Below are positions 11,060 through 22,049 of a stretch of 64,000 nucleotides of DNA, piece after piece (the stretch's first letter is position 1; every line of letters starts with the position of its first letter). Source of the DNA: Symsagittifera roscoffensis (Eukaryota > Xenacoelomorpha > Acoela > Convolutidae); NCBI RefSeq assembly GCF_963678635.1, contig NC_087071.1, positions 14,018,210-14,082,209 of the forward strand. The letters run 5' to 3'. Below the pieces are notes generated by a model, which saw only the letters and a program-made list of their open reading frames with translations, had not been told where the DNA came from and searched no databases. Made by a program: the position numbers and the translations under genes.

Positions 11060-12013
11060 TTGACGACGAGGGCACCAATAGGACAACATGTAAAAGATTT
11101 TCAGGCAGGTAAAAGGAGCCCCAGGTCATCTAAAAGAAAGAGCGTACCGAAACAAGTGAATCAAGAAGATGATTTTCAGAGATACGGTAGATTTGAGGCG
11201 ATCAAGAAAGATGAGACCATCTTTGCTGCGTATGACAAAGCAAAAATGAGGAAGGCAAAATTTATGATAGTCGCGGTCTCAGACTTCGTATATACCTCCA
11301 AGTCTCTGTTTTGGCATGATGTTATAATGTTGGCAGCGGTCGATCTGGACCTGATGCAGTCGGTGTCAATGGCAATCGGGGTACAACGACAGACGGAGAT
11401 GAACCCAATCACAATCGTTTTTGCTGGCATGAACGACCATCTACACAGTAGGGGTTTCCTGCGCAGACTCAGAGAGCCTACGACAGCCGAAGGCGCTGTA
11501 TGGCCAGCTATAAAAGATATCCTCGAATCAATGGGTGAAGTAGTGTACACCCTGAAAGAAGGTGCCTTCACCAAGATAACACCGAGAGCCGTAATTGCAC
11601 TGTCTCCGGGAAATGCACGCCTCCCAAATGTACTGAAGTTTGTATACGCGTTGGTGACGTTGCTCTCGGAAGGTAAGTATGATGTAATCATATCTGCCCC
11701 AAATCCTGAAATAGAGATGAAGAACCTAAGACCACTTAGAGCGGAATTGCCTGTGGCGTGGTCTGACATCTCGAATGTGATGCGAGGGCTTGAGAACTAT
11801 TCACTGCACGTGTTAGTGTTAGACGAAGTACTGGGGTTGGAACTGTCCAACTTCAGTCGACAACTCAAACTGAAGCCAGGAATTGACGATGACCATCGAG
11901 TAATCGTAGCGATGTCAAATAATTTATGGTTTCGAGAGATGGAAGTAAAGGAAGAAGGAGAGAGAAGAAAAAATTCCAAGGAAACGGGAACTCCTTTAGA
12001 AGCGATGGTATGA
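11060..12013 (+). pseudogene. SGNH-hydrolase-like segment 2
   Basis: The 317-residue frame has MIVAVSDFVY (a possible block I with Ser-Asp), a helix with WHDVIMLAAVDLDL, then TIVFAGMNDHL (block III, Gly-x-Asn-Asp), RAVIALSPG, and DDDHRVIVAMSN (Asp-x-x-His-like block V). That order is what an SGNH hydrolase would show. The minus-strand copy keeps the same marks in diverged surroundings (VATSDYLY near 25.68 kb and AGSNDHL near 25.57 kb), which supports functional residues. The usual GDS of block I reads VSD here, so activity is uncertain. It could instead be a binding domain with a flavodoxin-like fold. The frame is broken at both ends. Confidence 0.55.
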
Positions 12014-13169
12014 GAACGAAACCAGAGGCTAACCAGTGGCTACTTTTGACCCCTCGAATAGCAGCATTGGGCAGGAATGCTTTCGAGTGAGGCCCAGTGA
12101 TGATCAGCAAAAACCATGCCTACCTAGTGAAAGAGGTAAACCTGGCCGGAAATGCTGAAGAGAAGTCAGCCGAGTTTGTAAACAGAGTGTGTCAAGTTAC
12201 TCTGGAAGCTTCAAGGACACAGAAGGTGAAGGGAAAAGAAGGCTTTGACCAGACTGACAGCATGCTGAAAGGGTTAGGAGCCGGATGGACCGCGTCCTTC
12301 CTGGCGAAAATTTACCCCTCGCTTTCTTGATATCTGATAAAAGAATTCTTTGAAGCAGTCGTAGAGGTATCGATCGTCGAATTACTAGCCCTGTTCGTGA
12401 CGTTTGGAGAAGAGAACTTCGTGATAGGACCAGCGATACTGCTCACCGAAGGAGTGCAGAATTTGCGACTAGATGGACTTCTAACGTTGGTCGCGACAAC
12501 GCATGGAAACTTGGGAGGATTGATGAATTTGACACGCTATCCGGAGCAGATGAGGGAGAACGTGAGGAAGTTCGACATGAAGCAATCCACGGATTCCTGG
12601 AAGAAGATAAAAGATTTGCGACGCAATCTCATCCAGTACCTCCTGCAGCAGAATCGCTTTGGAACAGGAGAGGATAAAACGACTCAGAGGGAGGAAGACG
12701 TGCGACGTCATGCTGGGGGCATGCCCTTATTATCTGACCTGAACTTAGCTATGAGAACCGATCCCTTAGCATTGATCAGAGGAGCCACGGAGTTCGTGAC
12801 AGTGATATACGGTCCAGCAGTCACTTTTGCGTTCCCTGACGTTAAGGTGGAGGCTTACCGGAGGTCCGTGTTGCACTTGAACCTCTTGTCAGCAGTGGAC
12901 GGAAGTACACTTAACTGTATGAACAATACGCGTTACGAGAATAGATGAGTGAGAACAGGTTATTCGCAAAGATATCAGAGCCGGAGATGACCGTCATAAA
13001 CTTTGATGATCACTTCCGAGACAAGATGGGGGAAGTGGACAGAGAGCATATTGAAGTATTCCTTAAGCTCTGGAATCTAAGACCCCATGACAAAACGAAC
13101 GGCGAAATCACAAGAAATCCGCGACTGACTGCAGCGTACCATAAGTTGAGAGAAGAAACGAAGGGCTGA
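12014..13169 (+). pseudogene. Second module, conserved block 3 (unrecognised)
   Basis: Frames 12097-12330, 12397-12948 and 12945-13169 form one block, broken by a TGA near 12094, a TGA at 12328-12330 and a one-base shift at 12945. Conserved marks include GWTASFLAK, LRLDGLLTLV, NLIQYLLQQNR, GGMPLL, DPLALI and FVTVIYGPA. The minus-strand copy matches over 24200-25165 in the same order and reads through where this copy stops (YPSLS-stop here, YPRVSRN there). The protein looks globular and helical. I recognise no family. Confidence 0.6.
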
Positions 13170-13823
13170 GGTGACTACAAAAAACTGCCGGAAGAGATCT
13201 CGGAATTCCCTTTGATTAGAAGGATGTTGCTCGGAGCAGACTCCGTAACACAAACACCTAGGTTGAGAGCCTTTGAGACCAATGAAGGCAGGGTAGCGAA
13301 GTTCTCTGAGACGATGGACCCGTGTATTGTGGGCAGAAAGGCCGCAGTGCTGCAGTATACGCAGTTTGCTTACACGGATGAAGCAACGAGGAGACGAATG
13401 AGCAATACAGCGACTCCGAAGCCTGGGAGGTCTGACGAGAATGGGCGAAACTGGATCTAGCGCCTATGATTATGAAAGGCAAGGTTGACTTACCAGAAGC
13501 CTCCCTAATCTTAACGAGTGTAAAACCAGAGTTAACGGTTGGAGGTACACTACAGATTAGAATCATGCTAGCATCCTTCGGCTATGAAGAAATCAAAGTA
13601 GTTCATGGAGAGGAGGAAGATCAGTCAGCTGGCAGACTAGTTGTACCGAAATTTCCAGATGGGGCAAGGGGTGATGAGCAAGGGCCCTAGAGTTCAGGAA
13701 AAAATCTCAGACGAGACGATGGGCAGGGAGGAAGCCGTCGATATGAAACACCTATGCAACAGGAGCCCGATAAAGCCGAGAAAGAAGACGATAAGGCTTC
13801 GACAGGAGGAATGTCCAGCCTGA
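13170..13823 (+). pseudogene. Second module, conserved block 4 (unrecognised)
   Basis: Frames 13212-13460, 13466-13690 and 13641-13823 continue the module in changing phases. AVLQYTQFAYTDEA (about 13350) matches AMHTFDFTFPDAW in the minus-strand copy (about 24130). A Val/Ile-rich stretch near 13600 (YEEIKVVHG) corresponds to GEVKVIIIEVARE there. The charged tail near 13680-13820 corresponds to an Asp-rich tract in the other copy. No catalytic motif is recognised. Confidence 0.5.
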
Positions 13824-14536
13824 ACTTCAATTTCCTCAGCGATTTTGAAAACGTCACGGACACAATGGAAGCGACGACTGAGCCGGCGGACGAGGAAACT
13901 TCCACGCTAGAACCCCCGTCGGCCTTCATGGGAATGAACCGGAACTTGCCAGAGAGCAGCTTTCCGAGCAATTCTAAGAACACTGAACAGAAACTCTTGA
14001 TTGAATCACCAAGGAGAAGAAGAATAGCAGGCACTGCTAGAGTACCTTTCGTGGGAACGTTGCCCGAAAAAGAGTGCGAAGTGCATCATAGAGACCATGA
14101 AAGTAGGACGGGTTGCAGAATGGCCAGAGTGGCATTCAGAGGTCTGGACAGTAGTTCAGAGCTACGGAACCCAGTCTGTTTTGAAAATAGGTCTCAGCCG
14201 ACCACTAATGCGGGAAGTCCTTGACAAACTCGACGATTGTGAAGGGAGATTTAGCGAATTGCTGATTGACTTGGCCACTGATGAAAGTGAGGCAAACTCT
14301 CCTATAAAGATGACGCCGCAAGAAGACAAGAGAGAAGTGGTATAGCTGTCAAGAACCCGAAAGGTAACGATGCGATCAAAAATGGTGATTGACAGGGTTA
14401 ATGAAATGAAGATGAAACTGGGCAGCAAGGTGACATTGAGGAAAGCGGGAAAGACAGAGGTGGATTCCGAACTCTCGATGAAAGCTGTCAACTCAGCTAA
14501 AAGAAAACGCGTCGAAGAAGCTATGGGCTTGTGACA
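13754..14536 (+). pseudogene. Second module, conserved block 5 (unrecognised)
   Basis: Frames 13754-14224 and 14097-14345, followed by a frame from about 14370 to a TGA near 14534. The matching points with the minus-strand copy are ARVPFVGTLPEKE (about 14040) against MRVPFLGTLSEEE (about 23465), and SYGTQSVLKIGLSRPLMRE (about 14160) against RYGTQSVRKVGLKQPIMRE (about 23340). The first part is acidic and Ser/Thr-rich, probably a linker. The second part has a Myb- or nuclease-like look that I cannot name with confidence. Function unknown. Confidence 0.55.
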
Positions 14537-14549
14537 GGGTGATGATCGA

Positions 14550-15207
14550 TTGCCTGGCACAGACAGGATGTTGACTGATGTAGCGATGGTGCCACCCAAT
14601 CTCATGACAGGAATAAAATCAACCGGTTACAAAACCAAGAAGAGTGATCGCACTCTGACTGGAGCATCGTTAGAAATGGAGATGCTCAGCCAATGTGGAG
14701 AAAGTACCTTTAAAGACTTCAAACGGTCTCCCATGAATCACGGAAAGGGAAGAGTCGTAGTACAGCTAGTCTCAGTGGAATATAATCGACTGACAGTATC
14801 GGAAACTGTATCGATTGATGAACCCACCGGTGTTAAAGTACAGAAATTTGGCCAGAGGACACTTAATTGCTCTGGAAGACAAAAGTGCCTTGGAAGGTTA
14901 TTTGAAGACGATGACGCAAGGCACCACCCTGAAGCAGAAGGCATACGGGACTCTGGTTTTGTTTGAAATTCACGCGGAAACGATTGAGCAGTTCGTGAGC
15001 CTCACATGGAGAGCAGTAGTGCTACGATATTCCAAAGAAGAGATGAGAATCACGCCGAAGATACACGCTCTGATAGCAATACCCTATGTGAGAATAGAAC
15101 TACAACTGAGGTTCGCTTGGTGCATGATTGAACTGAAACCCGGGAAGAATGACTCGGAAGAAAGAAAAAGATCGAAGGGAGAACAGATGTTGTTAATGAG
15201 GGTGTGA
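14550..15207 (+). pseudogene. Second module, conserved block 6 (unrecognised)
   Basis: Frames 14550-14966 and 14815-15207 overlap in two phases, so a frameshift lies near 14850-14960. The second frame contains LEGYLKTMTQGTTLKQKAYG and a Val/Ile-rich stretch (ALIAIPYVRIELQLRFAW). A weak counterpart, LQELTKNSNLKQKKVWYW, lies at about 22650 in the minus-strand copy. No domain recognised. Confidence 0.45.
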
Positions 15208-15890
15208 GAGATTTGATAACCCAAGAAAGAGCAGCAGTAGCGTGCGCGAAGCCTAGAGACGCTCTCTGTTTCATTCGGCTTACGATAGAATAAATTTGTG
15301 CCAGCATTGAACACTTGTGTCAAGATGCTAAGAGAAGGCGATGAACGAGCGAAAGCCTTGCTCTTTCTAGCACTTTTGGACATATATCAGAGCAAACCAA
15401 TGCGAGTTAATATGAAAAAAACCCGTGGAGCTAGAACCGATGAAGAAAATAGATGAAATAAGGAGGTTCTCAAACAAGGAGCTGCGGAATCTATGGGAGC
15501 ACTGCTCAAATCCAGTGAATACTGTGGACCAATCAGGAAAAAGTCGTACAGCTACGTATCCGGAATCATAGGGATGGCATACAACCCCTTCATAAATGAA
15601 GACATACGCGATGGCTTCTTTGACTACGAGCAAACAGTGCTGCTGAGATTCTGGACGTCAAGAAATGCAACGATAAGAAGCGCTGCTATTCAGCAGACCA
15701 AGCTGGACTAGTCTTGGAGGAAAAGGTGACTTCACTTTCAGTGCTAAAATCGGACAACTAAGTGGAGTTTGATTTGGGATTCTCGGACGAACTACTGAGA
15801 ACGAGCGTAATGGTGGTATGGGAGTTAATGAAGCCATCTTGGAGTCCGAGTCCCAACGCTGCTTGGATATTTCGAGCGACACAAGACGTG
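15208..15890 (+). pseudogene. Second module, conserved block 7 (unrecognised)
   Basis: The frame from 15493 to 15711 (72 residues) and broken frames on both sides. SYSYVSGIIGMAYNPFINED followed by DGFFDYEQTVLL matches FQYVSGIAGTAYNPFVDEEA and AYFDYEQVIIL of the minus-strand copy (about 21.9-22.04 kb). In that copy the frame stays open for another 110 residues, whereas this copy stops at 15709-15711. The upstream part, 15210-15400, corresponds to 22214-22456 of the other copy (ALCFLRF there; ALCFIRL here in another phase). Function unknown. Confidence 0.5.
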
Positions 15891-16062
15891 CAGAGATAAA
15901 TGAGTTCAGACTGTAACCATATATATTTACATCATATATTTACATCATATATTTTCATATTTACATCATATATAATGTGATGACAACAGCCTCTAGGAGC
16001 ATCGGGGAAGACAAAGTGGAGTTGCCTAGCTGGCGACCAGAGGACTGGGTCAAACCTGGTAG

Positions 16063-16640
16063 TTGTATGGCAGAAATCTTTGGAGAGGTCACGTTTGGGG
16101 AGGTCTGGATTGCGTAAGGACTCTGGGGAAACAGCACAAGCAATTGACGATATGGACTGGGAACATTGTGATGAAAGCAAGAACGGAAACGGAATTGATT
16201 GCAGAATGGCATGGAGGAACAGAGGTGAATCTAGTGACTGCACTAGGATTCTACAGCATGTTTGATTCTTTAGAGTAACTATTGAATCTAGAACAGAAAC
16301 ATGAGTATATTGGAAGGTGGAGGGAACTGATCGAGGGGGAAATGAATATCCGGCATAGTGAAACTTATCGTATACCGACGGGAGCAAGATATTTAGTGGG
16401 TTCAACTCTAGCTCCAATAAGCAAGAGCAAATACCCAGTGCATTTTGTATCGGTGGATGTGAAAAGTACGAGAACGATCGTGGATCAAGCCTTCTCAGTA
16501 CCAAAATGCGTAAGACTAGCGAGATTGTCAGAAAAGTCTTAGGAGTTACAGTCAAAAAGTTCTCAGCAGTTGCGGAGAGAAACAAAAAGGAATTAGAATC
16601 GATACTGGGAAGGAAGCTCATGGGATAATACGCCAGTGGG
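16063..16640 (+). pseudogene. Second module, conserved block 8 (unrecognised)
   Basis: Frames 16063-16278 and 16282-16542 are separated by a TAA at 16276-16278. ELIAEWHGGTEVNLVTALGF matches ELIAGCHGVTEINLITALGF in the minus-strand copy (about 21.4 kb). YRIPTGARYLVGSTLAPI then matches YHRPTGSKYLVGSISAPY. The bases before it, 15900-15970, contain three near-identical copies of a short TATATTTACATCA-type unit and no frame. Function unknown. Confidence 0.55.
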
Positions 16641-17311
16641 AACTTCAGTGACTTTGAAAGACAAAAGCAGAAAGGATCAACAGTCACGGATACAAATGCA
16701 GTAGATGAGAATGATGAAGTCCACCGAGTTATGATGGAAGTGGAACCACTACTGGAAGCTTCGGGAAAGCGTAATTGGAGGAGCATCATATCGACACATG
16801 ATGAGTTCCCCTGCGATTGCTTGCTACAAACATGGTGGTACCCCGGGCGTAGTAATCTGGTGTTGATCTGGGACTGTGAAGAGCTGCTCTCCATGGGTTT
16901 ACCAGATTCATCACAGCCCATAGCAATAGTGATAGTAGGAGATATGATGGCGATACGATGGCAGGAAGCTCATGTAAAAGAGAACAATAGACATGAGGCG
17001 CCGACGAAAAAACAGTTACAGGAATTGGATTGTCTAAAACATTTTAGAAAATGTGCAAAATCTTGAACATTCTGATGGAAATGAAAAATATGTGGGCCAA
17101 AAGACGACTGATATCATGGTTTAGAGCCAACGTGACTGCATGGTTATACGAATATGCCAAGAAGCATATGTCGAAGCACAGCAGAGTGTACAGTGCGTAT
17201 CAGCTGGACATTAGAGCAGGAGCTTTTAAGCGAGCTTTTGTAACTCATCGGAATACAGTAACCACCGGAGTGAAAAGAACTTCTAGGACAAGTGAATGTG
17301 ACGGAAGGTAA
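16641..17311 (+). pseudogene. Second module, conserved block 9 (unrecognised)
   Basis: Frames 16731-17066 and 17051-17311, with a frameshift near 17055. This is the best-kept block against the other copy: in a 78-residue stretch starting at VEPLLEASG, 48 residues are identical by hand count to the frame at 20825-20472. Shared marks are FPCDCLLQT / YPCHCLMQT, LVLIWDCEELL / LVLVWDVEELY, GLPD and RW.EA. The paired Cys and the hydrophobic strands suggest a folded domain, but I cannot name it. The second frame is basic (KRRLISWFRANVTAWLYEY). Confidence 0.6.
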
Positions 17312-17541
17312 AGAGAAGAGATGTTGAAGGAAGACTTGGAGAGAAACTTGACGTTGTGCCTCCACAACAGCTTCTGCCGAATTAGAGAATCTACCCTCTA
17401 CCTTGTTGTAAACAAAGAGTAGAAGAGCAGAAGTGTTGGAGGACTGCTTCCAACAGCGTCAGAATAGCTACCGACGTGTTGCAAGACACAGAGACTGAAA
17501 GTGTGGATTCAATGTCACAGGAGGAGGAGATGCAACATTGA
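17312..17541 (+). pseudogene. End of the second module
   Basis: The last coding stretch, broken by stops near 17395 and 17420. CLHNSFCRIRES and ASNSVRIATDVLQDTE are matched by YLHNSFCRKRGQ and ARNSVDMLKKLLEDSE at the end of the minus-strand copy (20226-20032). Both copies then end in a short acidic Gln/Glu-rich tail and a stop (TGA here near 17539). This shared end marks the C-terminus of the ancestral protein. Confidence 0.55.
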
Positions 17542-19083
17542 AAATGGCCAAAAAACAAGATGCAAAAAGAAAGAAAATTAGAAAAATTTAGAAGTTATAG
17601 AACTTCTAAACAATGAACAAAGAAGGAAACAAAGAAGCGATGAAAGAGAAGATGTTAAAACTCAGAATTTTTTTGTATGTAACAAAAAACTCAAATGAGA
17701 AACAAAGCAACGAAGTTTGAAATTGAAACTGAAGAGAAAACATTTAGTTCAGTTTTGAAGATTAACGAATTGGTTGCTTTTATAAAATTGCGTTTTGATT
17801 TTAGTTAGTGGCTTTAGAGACATTTATTATTTTTTTAAGAAATGCTTGAGTGAAGAGTATAGTAGATATTCCAGCCTGCATGATCGTTTTTAGTGAACTA
17901 AGACTGATCCCTTTATGTTGACATGAAAGGCTTGGGTAATCTCTTGAAGAGGGAGATTATTTCATTGTTCCTTCTAACCACCGAGTTTCTTAATTGTAAT
18001 ATTTAGGACCAATAACAACTAAATTTTCGAAGCGAGAAGCATAGTAGGATAATTTTAGCTTGTTGATTGGCAGGACTGTCATGCAACACAACACTTTTTA
18101 AAACCTAAGAGAAAAAAAATTATATCAGGACATTGACATTGGAAGTCAGAAAAAATGTTTTATTTTAAGTCAAATCCTCGAAAGTACAGATTAGTGAAAG
18201 AAATTGGAAGGCTATAATAGTGTGGTATGATGCCATTTATATTCTGCAGTGAGTTGATATGAGGTGGATAATATTCATTTCAAGCATTTGTAGATCGATC
18301 AGAAATTTTATCGATCAGAAAAAGAACAACGAACCTGGAAGATTGATCGTTTTATTGGGTTAGCTACGTTATTTGATCAATTAGACAAATCGGGAGGTGT
18401 CAGTTTTGACTGACCTTCTAGTTTTTAAAATTACGAAATGGACGTGAAAGACACGTAACTTTTTTATATTTCGCACACTGAAACGGCGAAACAGAACGAC
18501 AATATTTGCAGTAAAAACAACTACGAAAAAACGACAACAGATTGATATTATAACTGGAGAAAGTCAGAAACCATTCCGAGTTACAACGTGGAACCCGAGA
18601 AAAAGGAAGGGAGTTGGGACGACGTGTCCAGCCTTCCAGAAAGAAATAGGAATTCTATTTCCCCGGATTCCAGAATCCGGAGGGGTCTCGGGCGGAGAAC
18701 TCAAACTGTTTTATATAAACTTTTAGCTTCGTGGTCATGCCCTGAATTGAATTTAATTAACATACAAATTCATTTTCAGATAATGAGAAGCTAGGAGTTG
18801 AGGGAAAGGGCTGATCCATCTTTGATGGATATGGTGATTTTTATCTACTGAACAAAACCAATCGTAATATGGTAAATAGTAGTGGCCCTGTTTTTAGGAG
18901 TGACCTCGTGGACTGGGGATACTGAGACTCAGCCATGAGCTGACAATTTTTGCATATATTTAAGTTAAAATGATCGTTCTGGTCGAAGCCTGAAAGCAGT
19001 GACGTTTTGTAGACCCGATGTTAGGAAAACCACCAAAAGAACTGGCTTTGGCAGAGACGGTGAAAAGCATATAGAGCTTTGCT
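17542..19083 (+). other. Non-coding 3' flank of copy A, possible UTR or LTR remnant
   Basis: No coding frame longer than about 70 residues and no recognised domain. The first 200 bases are very purine-rich. A TATATAA motif lies at about 18711 and a TTCATTTTCAG acceptor-like site at about 18770. A 3' LTR would be expected here, but no second copy is in the window to define it. Confidence 0.4.
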
Positions 19084-19300
19084 TAGACGCTAGCCAGTCA
19101 TTTTGTAGCTTGGCTCTATTTTCTGTCGATATGTACTTCCGGGCGAATGCTACAATCGATTTTTTCTGAAAATTTTCTTCTAGAATATTCTAGCCTTCTT
19201 CACATCAATATATGACGACTAAGGCCTCTAACGTCGTTTTCGTGCTGCGACGGAAGGTTCCGCTGTGCCAATCCGGGGGAATGGCACATACTCCCCGGAC
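19084..19300. repeat. Direct repeat, left copy (candidate LTR part)
   Basis: Two segments recur in direct orientation to the right of the minus-strand module. About 19084-19126 (with CTAGCCAGT and GGCTCTATTTT) matches 26025-26062. About 19135-19300 (ATTCTAGCC, CTAAGGCCTCTAA, GTGCTGCGACGGAAGG) matches 26665-26840. The spacing between the two blocks differs (short here, about 0.6 kb at right), so one copy has an indel. The position on both sides of the 20030-25952 module suggests LTRs of that element. Ends and target duplication were not found. Confidence 0.5.
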
Positions 19301-20029
19301 AGTCCCCGTCAATGTCCCCATTGATCGCATAACTCCGGGTTATCGTCAAGTAGTGTTCCAGTTCTCTATAATCAACCTTACAAATCTCAATGGAAAATGA
19401 AATTTATCTAGTACACCCCATTTCACTGCGTGTCATAAATGGCATCGTACTACATATCACTGCCTTTCAACATTTCCACAAAGTTTTCACTATGAGGAGT
19501 GTCCTAGATAAAACTTCTTTTCTGACTACTTATGACAATTCTCCATAAAATTTCTTCTCGATCTGCTGATTAAAAAGTTGGGTCGTGGCACACCCACGCA
19601 CCCGTTAAAATGAACCTAATATCAGTCACCAATTATATTAATTCATTTATGCATTTGCCTCAATATTAAAACTAAGAAACTCTGTGCCTAGGAGAGGTAA
19701 TGAGGTACTCACCCTCTTTGAGCGAGTGTACCCAAACCGTACCAGGTTGCCACACAGTGAACATGTGTCTTACACAAATTAAAAAATTTCAATAGGGTTT
19801 GAATAGGTAAATTTACTCACCTATGCTCTGTTTATAGATGTAAATAGCATCAACTAAAATTTTCCTTGTTATTCAACAATTGCAACAATTTAACAATCAT
19901 TAAAGACTGGTTTAACCAAACTACAGCAGAACAAAAAGTTTAACAGTTTCAATAATCAAGCTAAGTTGATTGGCACAAGTTTTAGCGCACAAAGACAATA
20001 AAGTTTCTTTCTCTCTCTTCATTTCCATC
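19301..20029. other. Non-coding stretch between repeat and copy B
   Basis: AT-rich, with no convincing gene. It should be the 3' untranslated part of the minus-strand copy B. A small inverted repeat, GGGTCGTGGC / GTGCGTGGG-like, lies near 19580-19605. Nothing else was recognised. Confidence 0.4.
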
Positions 20030-20031
20030 CA

Positions 20032-20226
20032 TCATTCTATTGTCTCTTGCTGCTCCTGTTCTCCTGCTTCACTATCCTCCAGGAGTTTTTTCAGCATGTC
20101 AACGGAGTTGCGGGCCGTGCCCCAACTTTCCTGTTCTAGCAGCCTCGGTTTGCAACAAGGCAGCAATTCCACGTTCACCTTTTGCCCCCGTTTCCTGCAA
20201 AAGCTGTTATGCAGGTACAGGCTCAC
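20032..20226 (-). pseudogene. Copy B C-terminal tail
   Basis: A 64-residue frame. YLHNSFCRKRGQ and ARNSVDMLKKLLEDSE match the end of copy A (17.35-17.54 kb). It closes with a Glu/Gln-rich tail and a stop at about 20032. The two copies share this terminus. Confidence 0.55.
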
Positions 20227-20471
20227 ATTCCGTTCTAGGTCAGCCTGTAAGAGCGCTTTCTTTTCTTAATCAGTAACACAAGGCGTTCCAGCTACTCGCT
20301 TCACCGCAGTGGTGACGGCGTTCATGTGCGTCAGGAATACTCTCCTATAGGCTACCGGTCCTATATCTAGCTGGAAGGGTTGTTAGGCAGTTAGGCTTCG
20401 CGCGTTTATACATCCATGACGTCATGACTGACCGGAACCAAGGCATCAACCTCTGCCTTGCCCATATTCTC

Positions 20472-20825
20472 TCAATCCTCAGAATCTTGCATGTGGTTCT
20501 GAAAAGGTCCAAAAAGGTTACAATTCACGCTACTCAGTTGTTCAGGCGTCGGCACAGTCGTCTCCAGCTCCCTCGTGCCCGCGTTGGCTTCTAACCATCG
20601 TACCGCCAGCATGGCACTAAACAAAACAATCGACACTGGCTGGTTTTGGTCTGGCAACCCCGTGGAGTACAACTCCTCCACGTCCCATACTAATACCAGA
20701 CTCCCGCGCTTGGGGTACCATAACGTCTGCATCAGGCAGTGACATGGATACTCACCATGGGTCATTAAGATGTTCCTTTGCGTCCGGTACCCTGAAGCTC
20801 CTAGTAACGGTTCCACTTCTGTCAT
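20472..20825 (-). pseudogene. Copy B block 9
   Basis: A 117-residue frame. 48 of 78 residues from VEPLLGASG onward are identical to copy A at 16735-16968 (hand count). YPCHCLMQTLWYP keeps both Cys. It ends in a stop near 20472, but a homologous tail lies at 20226-20032, so this end is probably not the original one. Confidence 0.6.
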
Positions 20826-21075
20826 AACTCGATGTGCGCCTTCTTTTTCATCAATGGTGGGAAATTTGATGGGTTAACACTCCGCTCGCCTTCTTCTTCT
20901 GGAATTCACTCAAATTACTCTCACCCAACCTCATGAAGTTCTCACCCACAACGTCCTGCAACTCGCCTTCAGATCTTTCCGGGACCGCTCCGAATGATCT
21001 TCGTCAGTAAGTCATACAAATACTCCGACATTTTGGCCAACCTCACGCACTTTGGTACGGAGAAGAGTTGGTCAA

Positions 21076-21438
21076 TCAACACCTACTGCGTCCTACATCC
21101 ATAACCACCATGTGCGTAGGGTATTTACTATTGCAATATGGTGCGGAAATCGAACCCACCAGATACTTCGAGCCAGTAGGCCTATGATAAGCCTCAATGT
21201 CCTTCAGATTCAATTCATTTTCCAGAGCTTCTCGACAATCTCCAATTTTCTGCTCCATTTGCAACGGTCCAGGGAACACTTCCACACTCAAGGACGTAAC
21301 CAGCCCATTAGCACACTCCAGGCGTTCGAACGACTCAATCGAGCTGGTCATGCTGCAAAATCCCAAAGCAGTAATCAAGTTTATTTCCGTTACTCCATGA
21401 CATCCCGCAATCAATTCCATTTCACTCTTGTCCGACAT
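21076..21438 (-). pseudogene. Copy B block 8
   Basis: A 120-residue frame. ELIAGCHGVTEINLITALGF and YHRPTGSKYLVGSISAPY match 16.19-16.43 kb of copy A. It continues in frame where copy A has a TAA at 16276-16278. Confidence 0.6.
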
Positions 21439-21530
21439 GCTTAGTCTTCCAGATAATTTAGCTAGTTGGCTATGTTGCTCACTCGGCGTATTTAGGCAAT
21501 GCTCCTACCACATACGTGTCCTTCCATCCC

Positions 21531-22043
21531 CTAACTGGAAGCTAGACAACCGCCCTGTTTTAACCAATTACTTGGAGAACCTCCTTCGGACAATTCCGTG
21601 GCTGGCTTGCCGTTCTTCTTTGCTACTTTCACGGCCAACCGATGGTGTATTATGCCCAAATCATGCAGACTCGCGTCATCATCCAAATCCAATTCGTCAT
21701 ATGCGGTCATGTCCCAGATGAAACCGGCGTTCGGATGTGGGCACAATGAAGGCTTCATGAGCTCCCACATGGTTACTAAGCTGGTCTTCAAGGGACCGTC
21801 CCAAGAAACACATTCAAAGCTCACTTGCCCCCTCGTTTCGGAGGGGATCGGAGGGGAAAGGATTCCCAATTTGGGTTGTTTCACCATTAACATGCTGATT
21901 TCCTTGACTCTCTCGACCCAGTAATCAAGGATTATGACCTGTTCATAGTCAAAATATGCTTCCCTAGCCTCCTCATCCACAAAGGGGTTGTACGCTGTTC
22001 CTGCTATGCCGGATACGTATTGAAATGACTTCAGCTTACCCAA
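21531..22043 (-). pseudogene. Copy B block 7, second part
   Basis: A 170-residue open frame. YVSGIAGTAYNPFVDEEAR and YFDYEQVIILDYWVERVKE match copy A at 15.54-15.66 kb. MWELMKPSLCPHPNAGFIW matches the broken copy A stretch near 15.81-15.87 kb, where copy A carries several stops. This shows that the ancestral frame ran on past the copy A stop. Confidence 0.6.
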
Positions 22044-22049
22044 GGTTGC

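Larger units (their letters stand above)
1..17541 (+). mobile_element. Giant Ty3/gypsy-type retroelement with macro and SGNH-like modules (copy A, decayed)
   Basis: One plus-strand element runs from the left edge to about 17541. In order it shows gag, aspartic protease, RT-RNase H, linker, integrase, a macro-like domain, a short spacer and a second coding module of about 8.7 kb. The order protease-RT-RNase H-integrase is that of Ty3/gypsy. Almost every domain is split by a frameshift or a stop, so this copy is dead. Its 5' end and 5' LTR lie outside the window. No 3' LTR could be paired. A coding part of more than 17 kb is far longer than the usual 4-6 kb internal region of Ty3/gypsy elements. 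The 11.05-17.54 kb part recurs, diverged, on the minus strand at 20030-25952. Confidence 0.85.

Noticed and set aside
15932-16921. 329-residue minus-strand frame
   Set aside because: It is antisense to conserved blocks 8 and 9, whose plus-strand translation matches copy B. No domain seen.
1-17541. Non-standard genetic code with TGA read as Trp
   Set aside because: Stops of all three kinds and frameshifts occur, and the clean BEL gag-pol uses the standard code.
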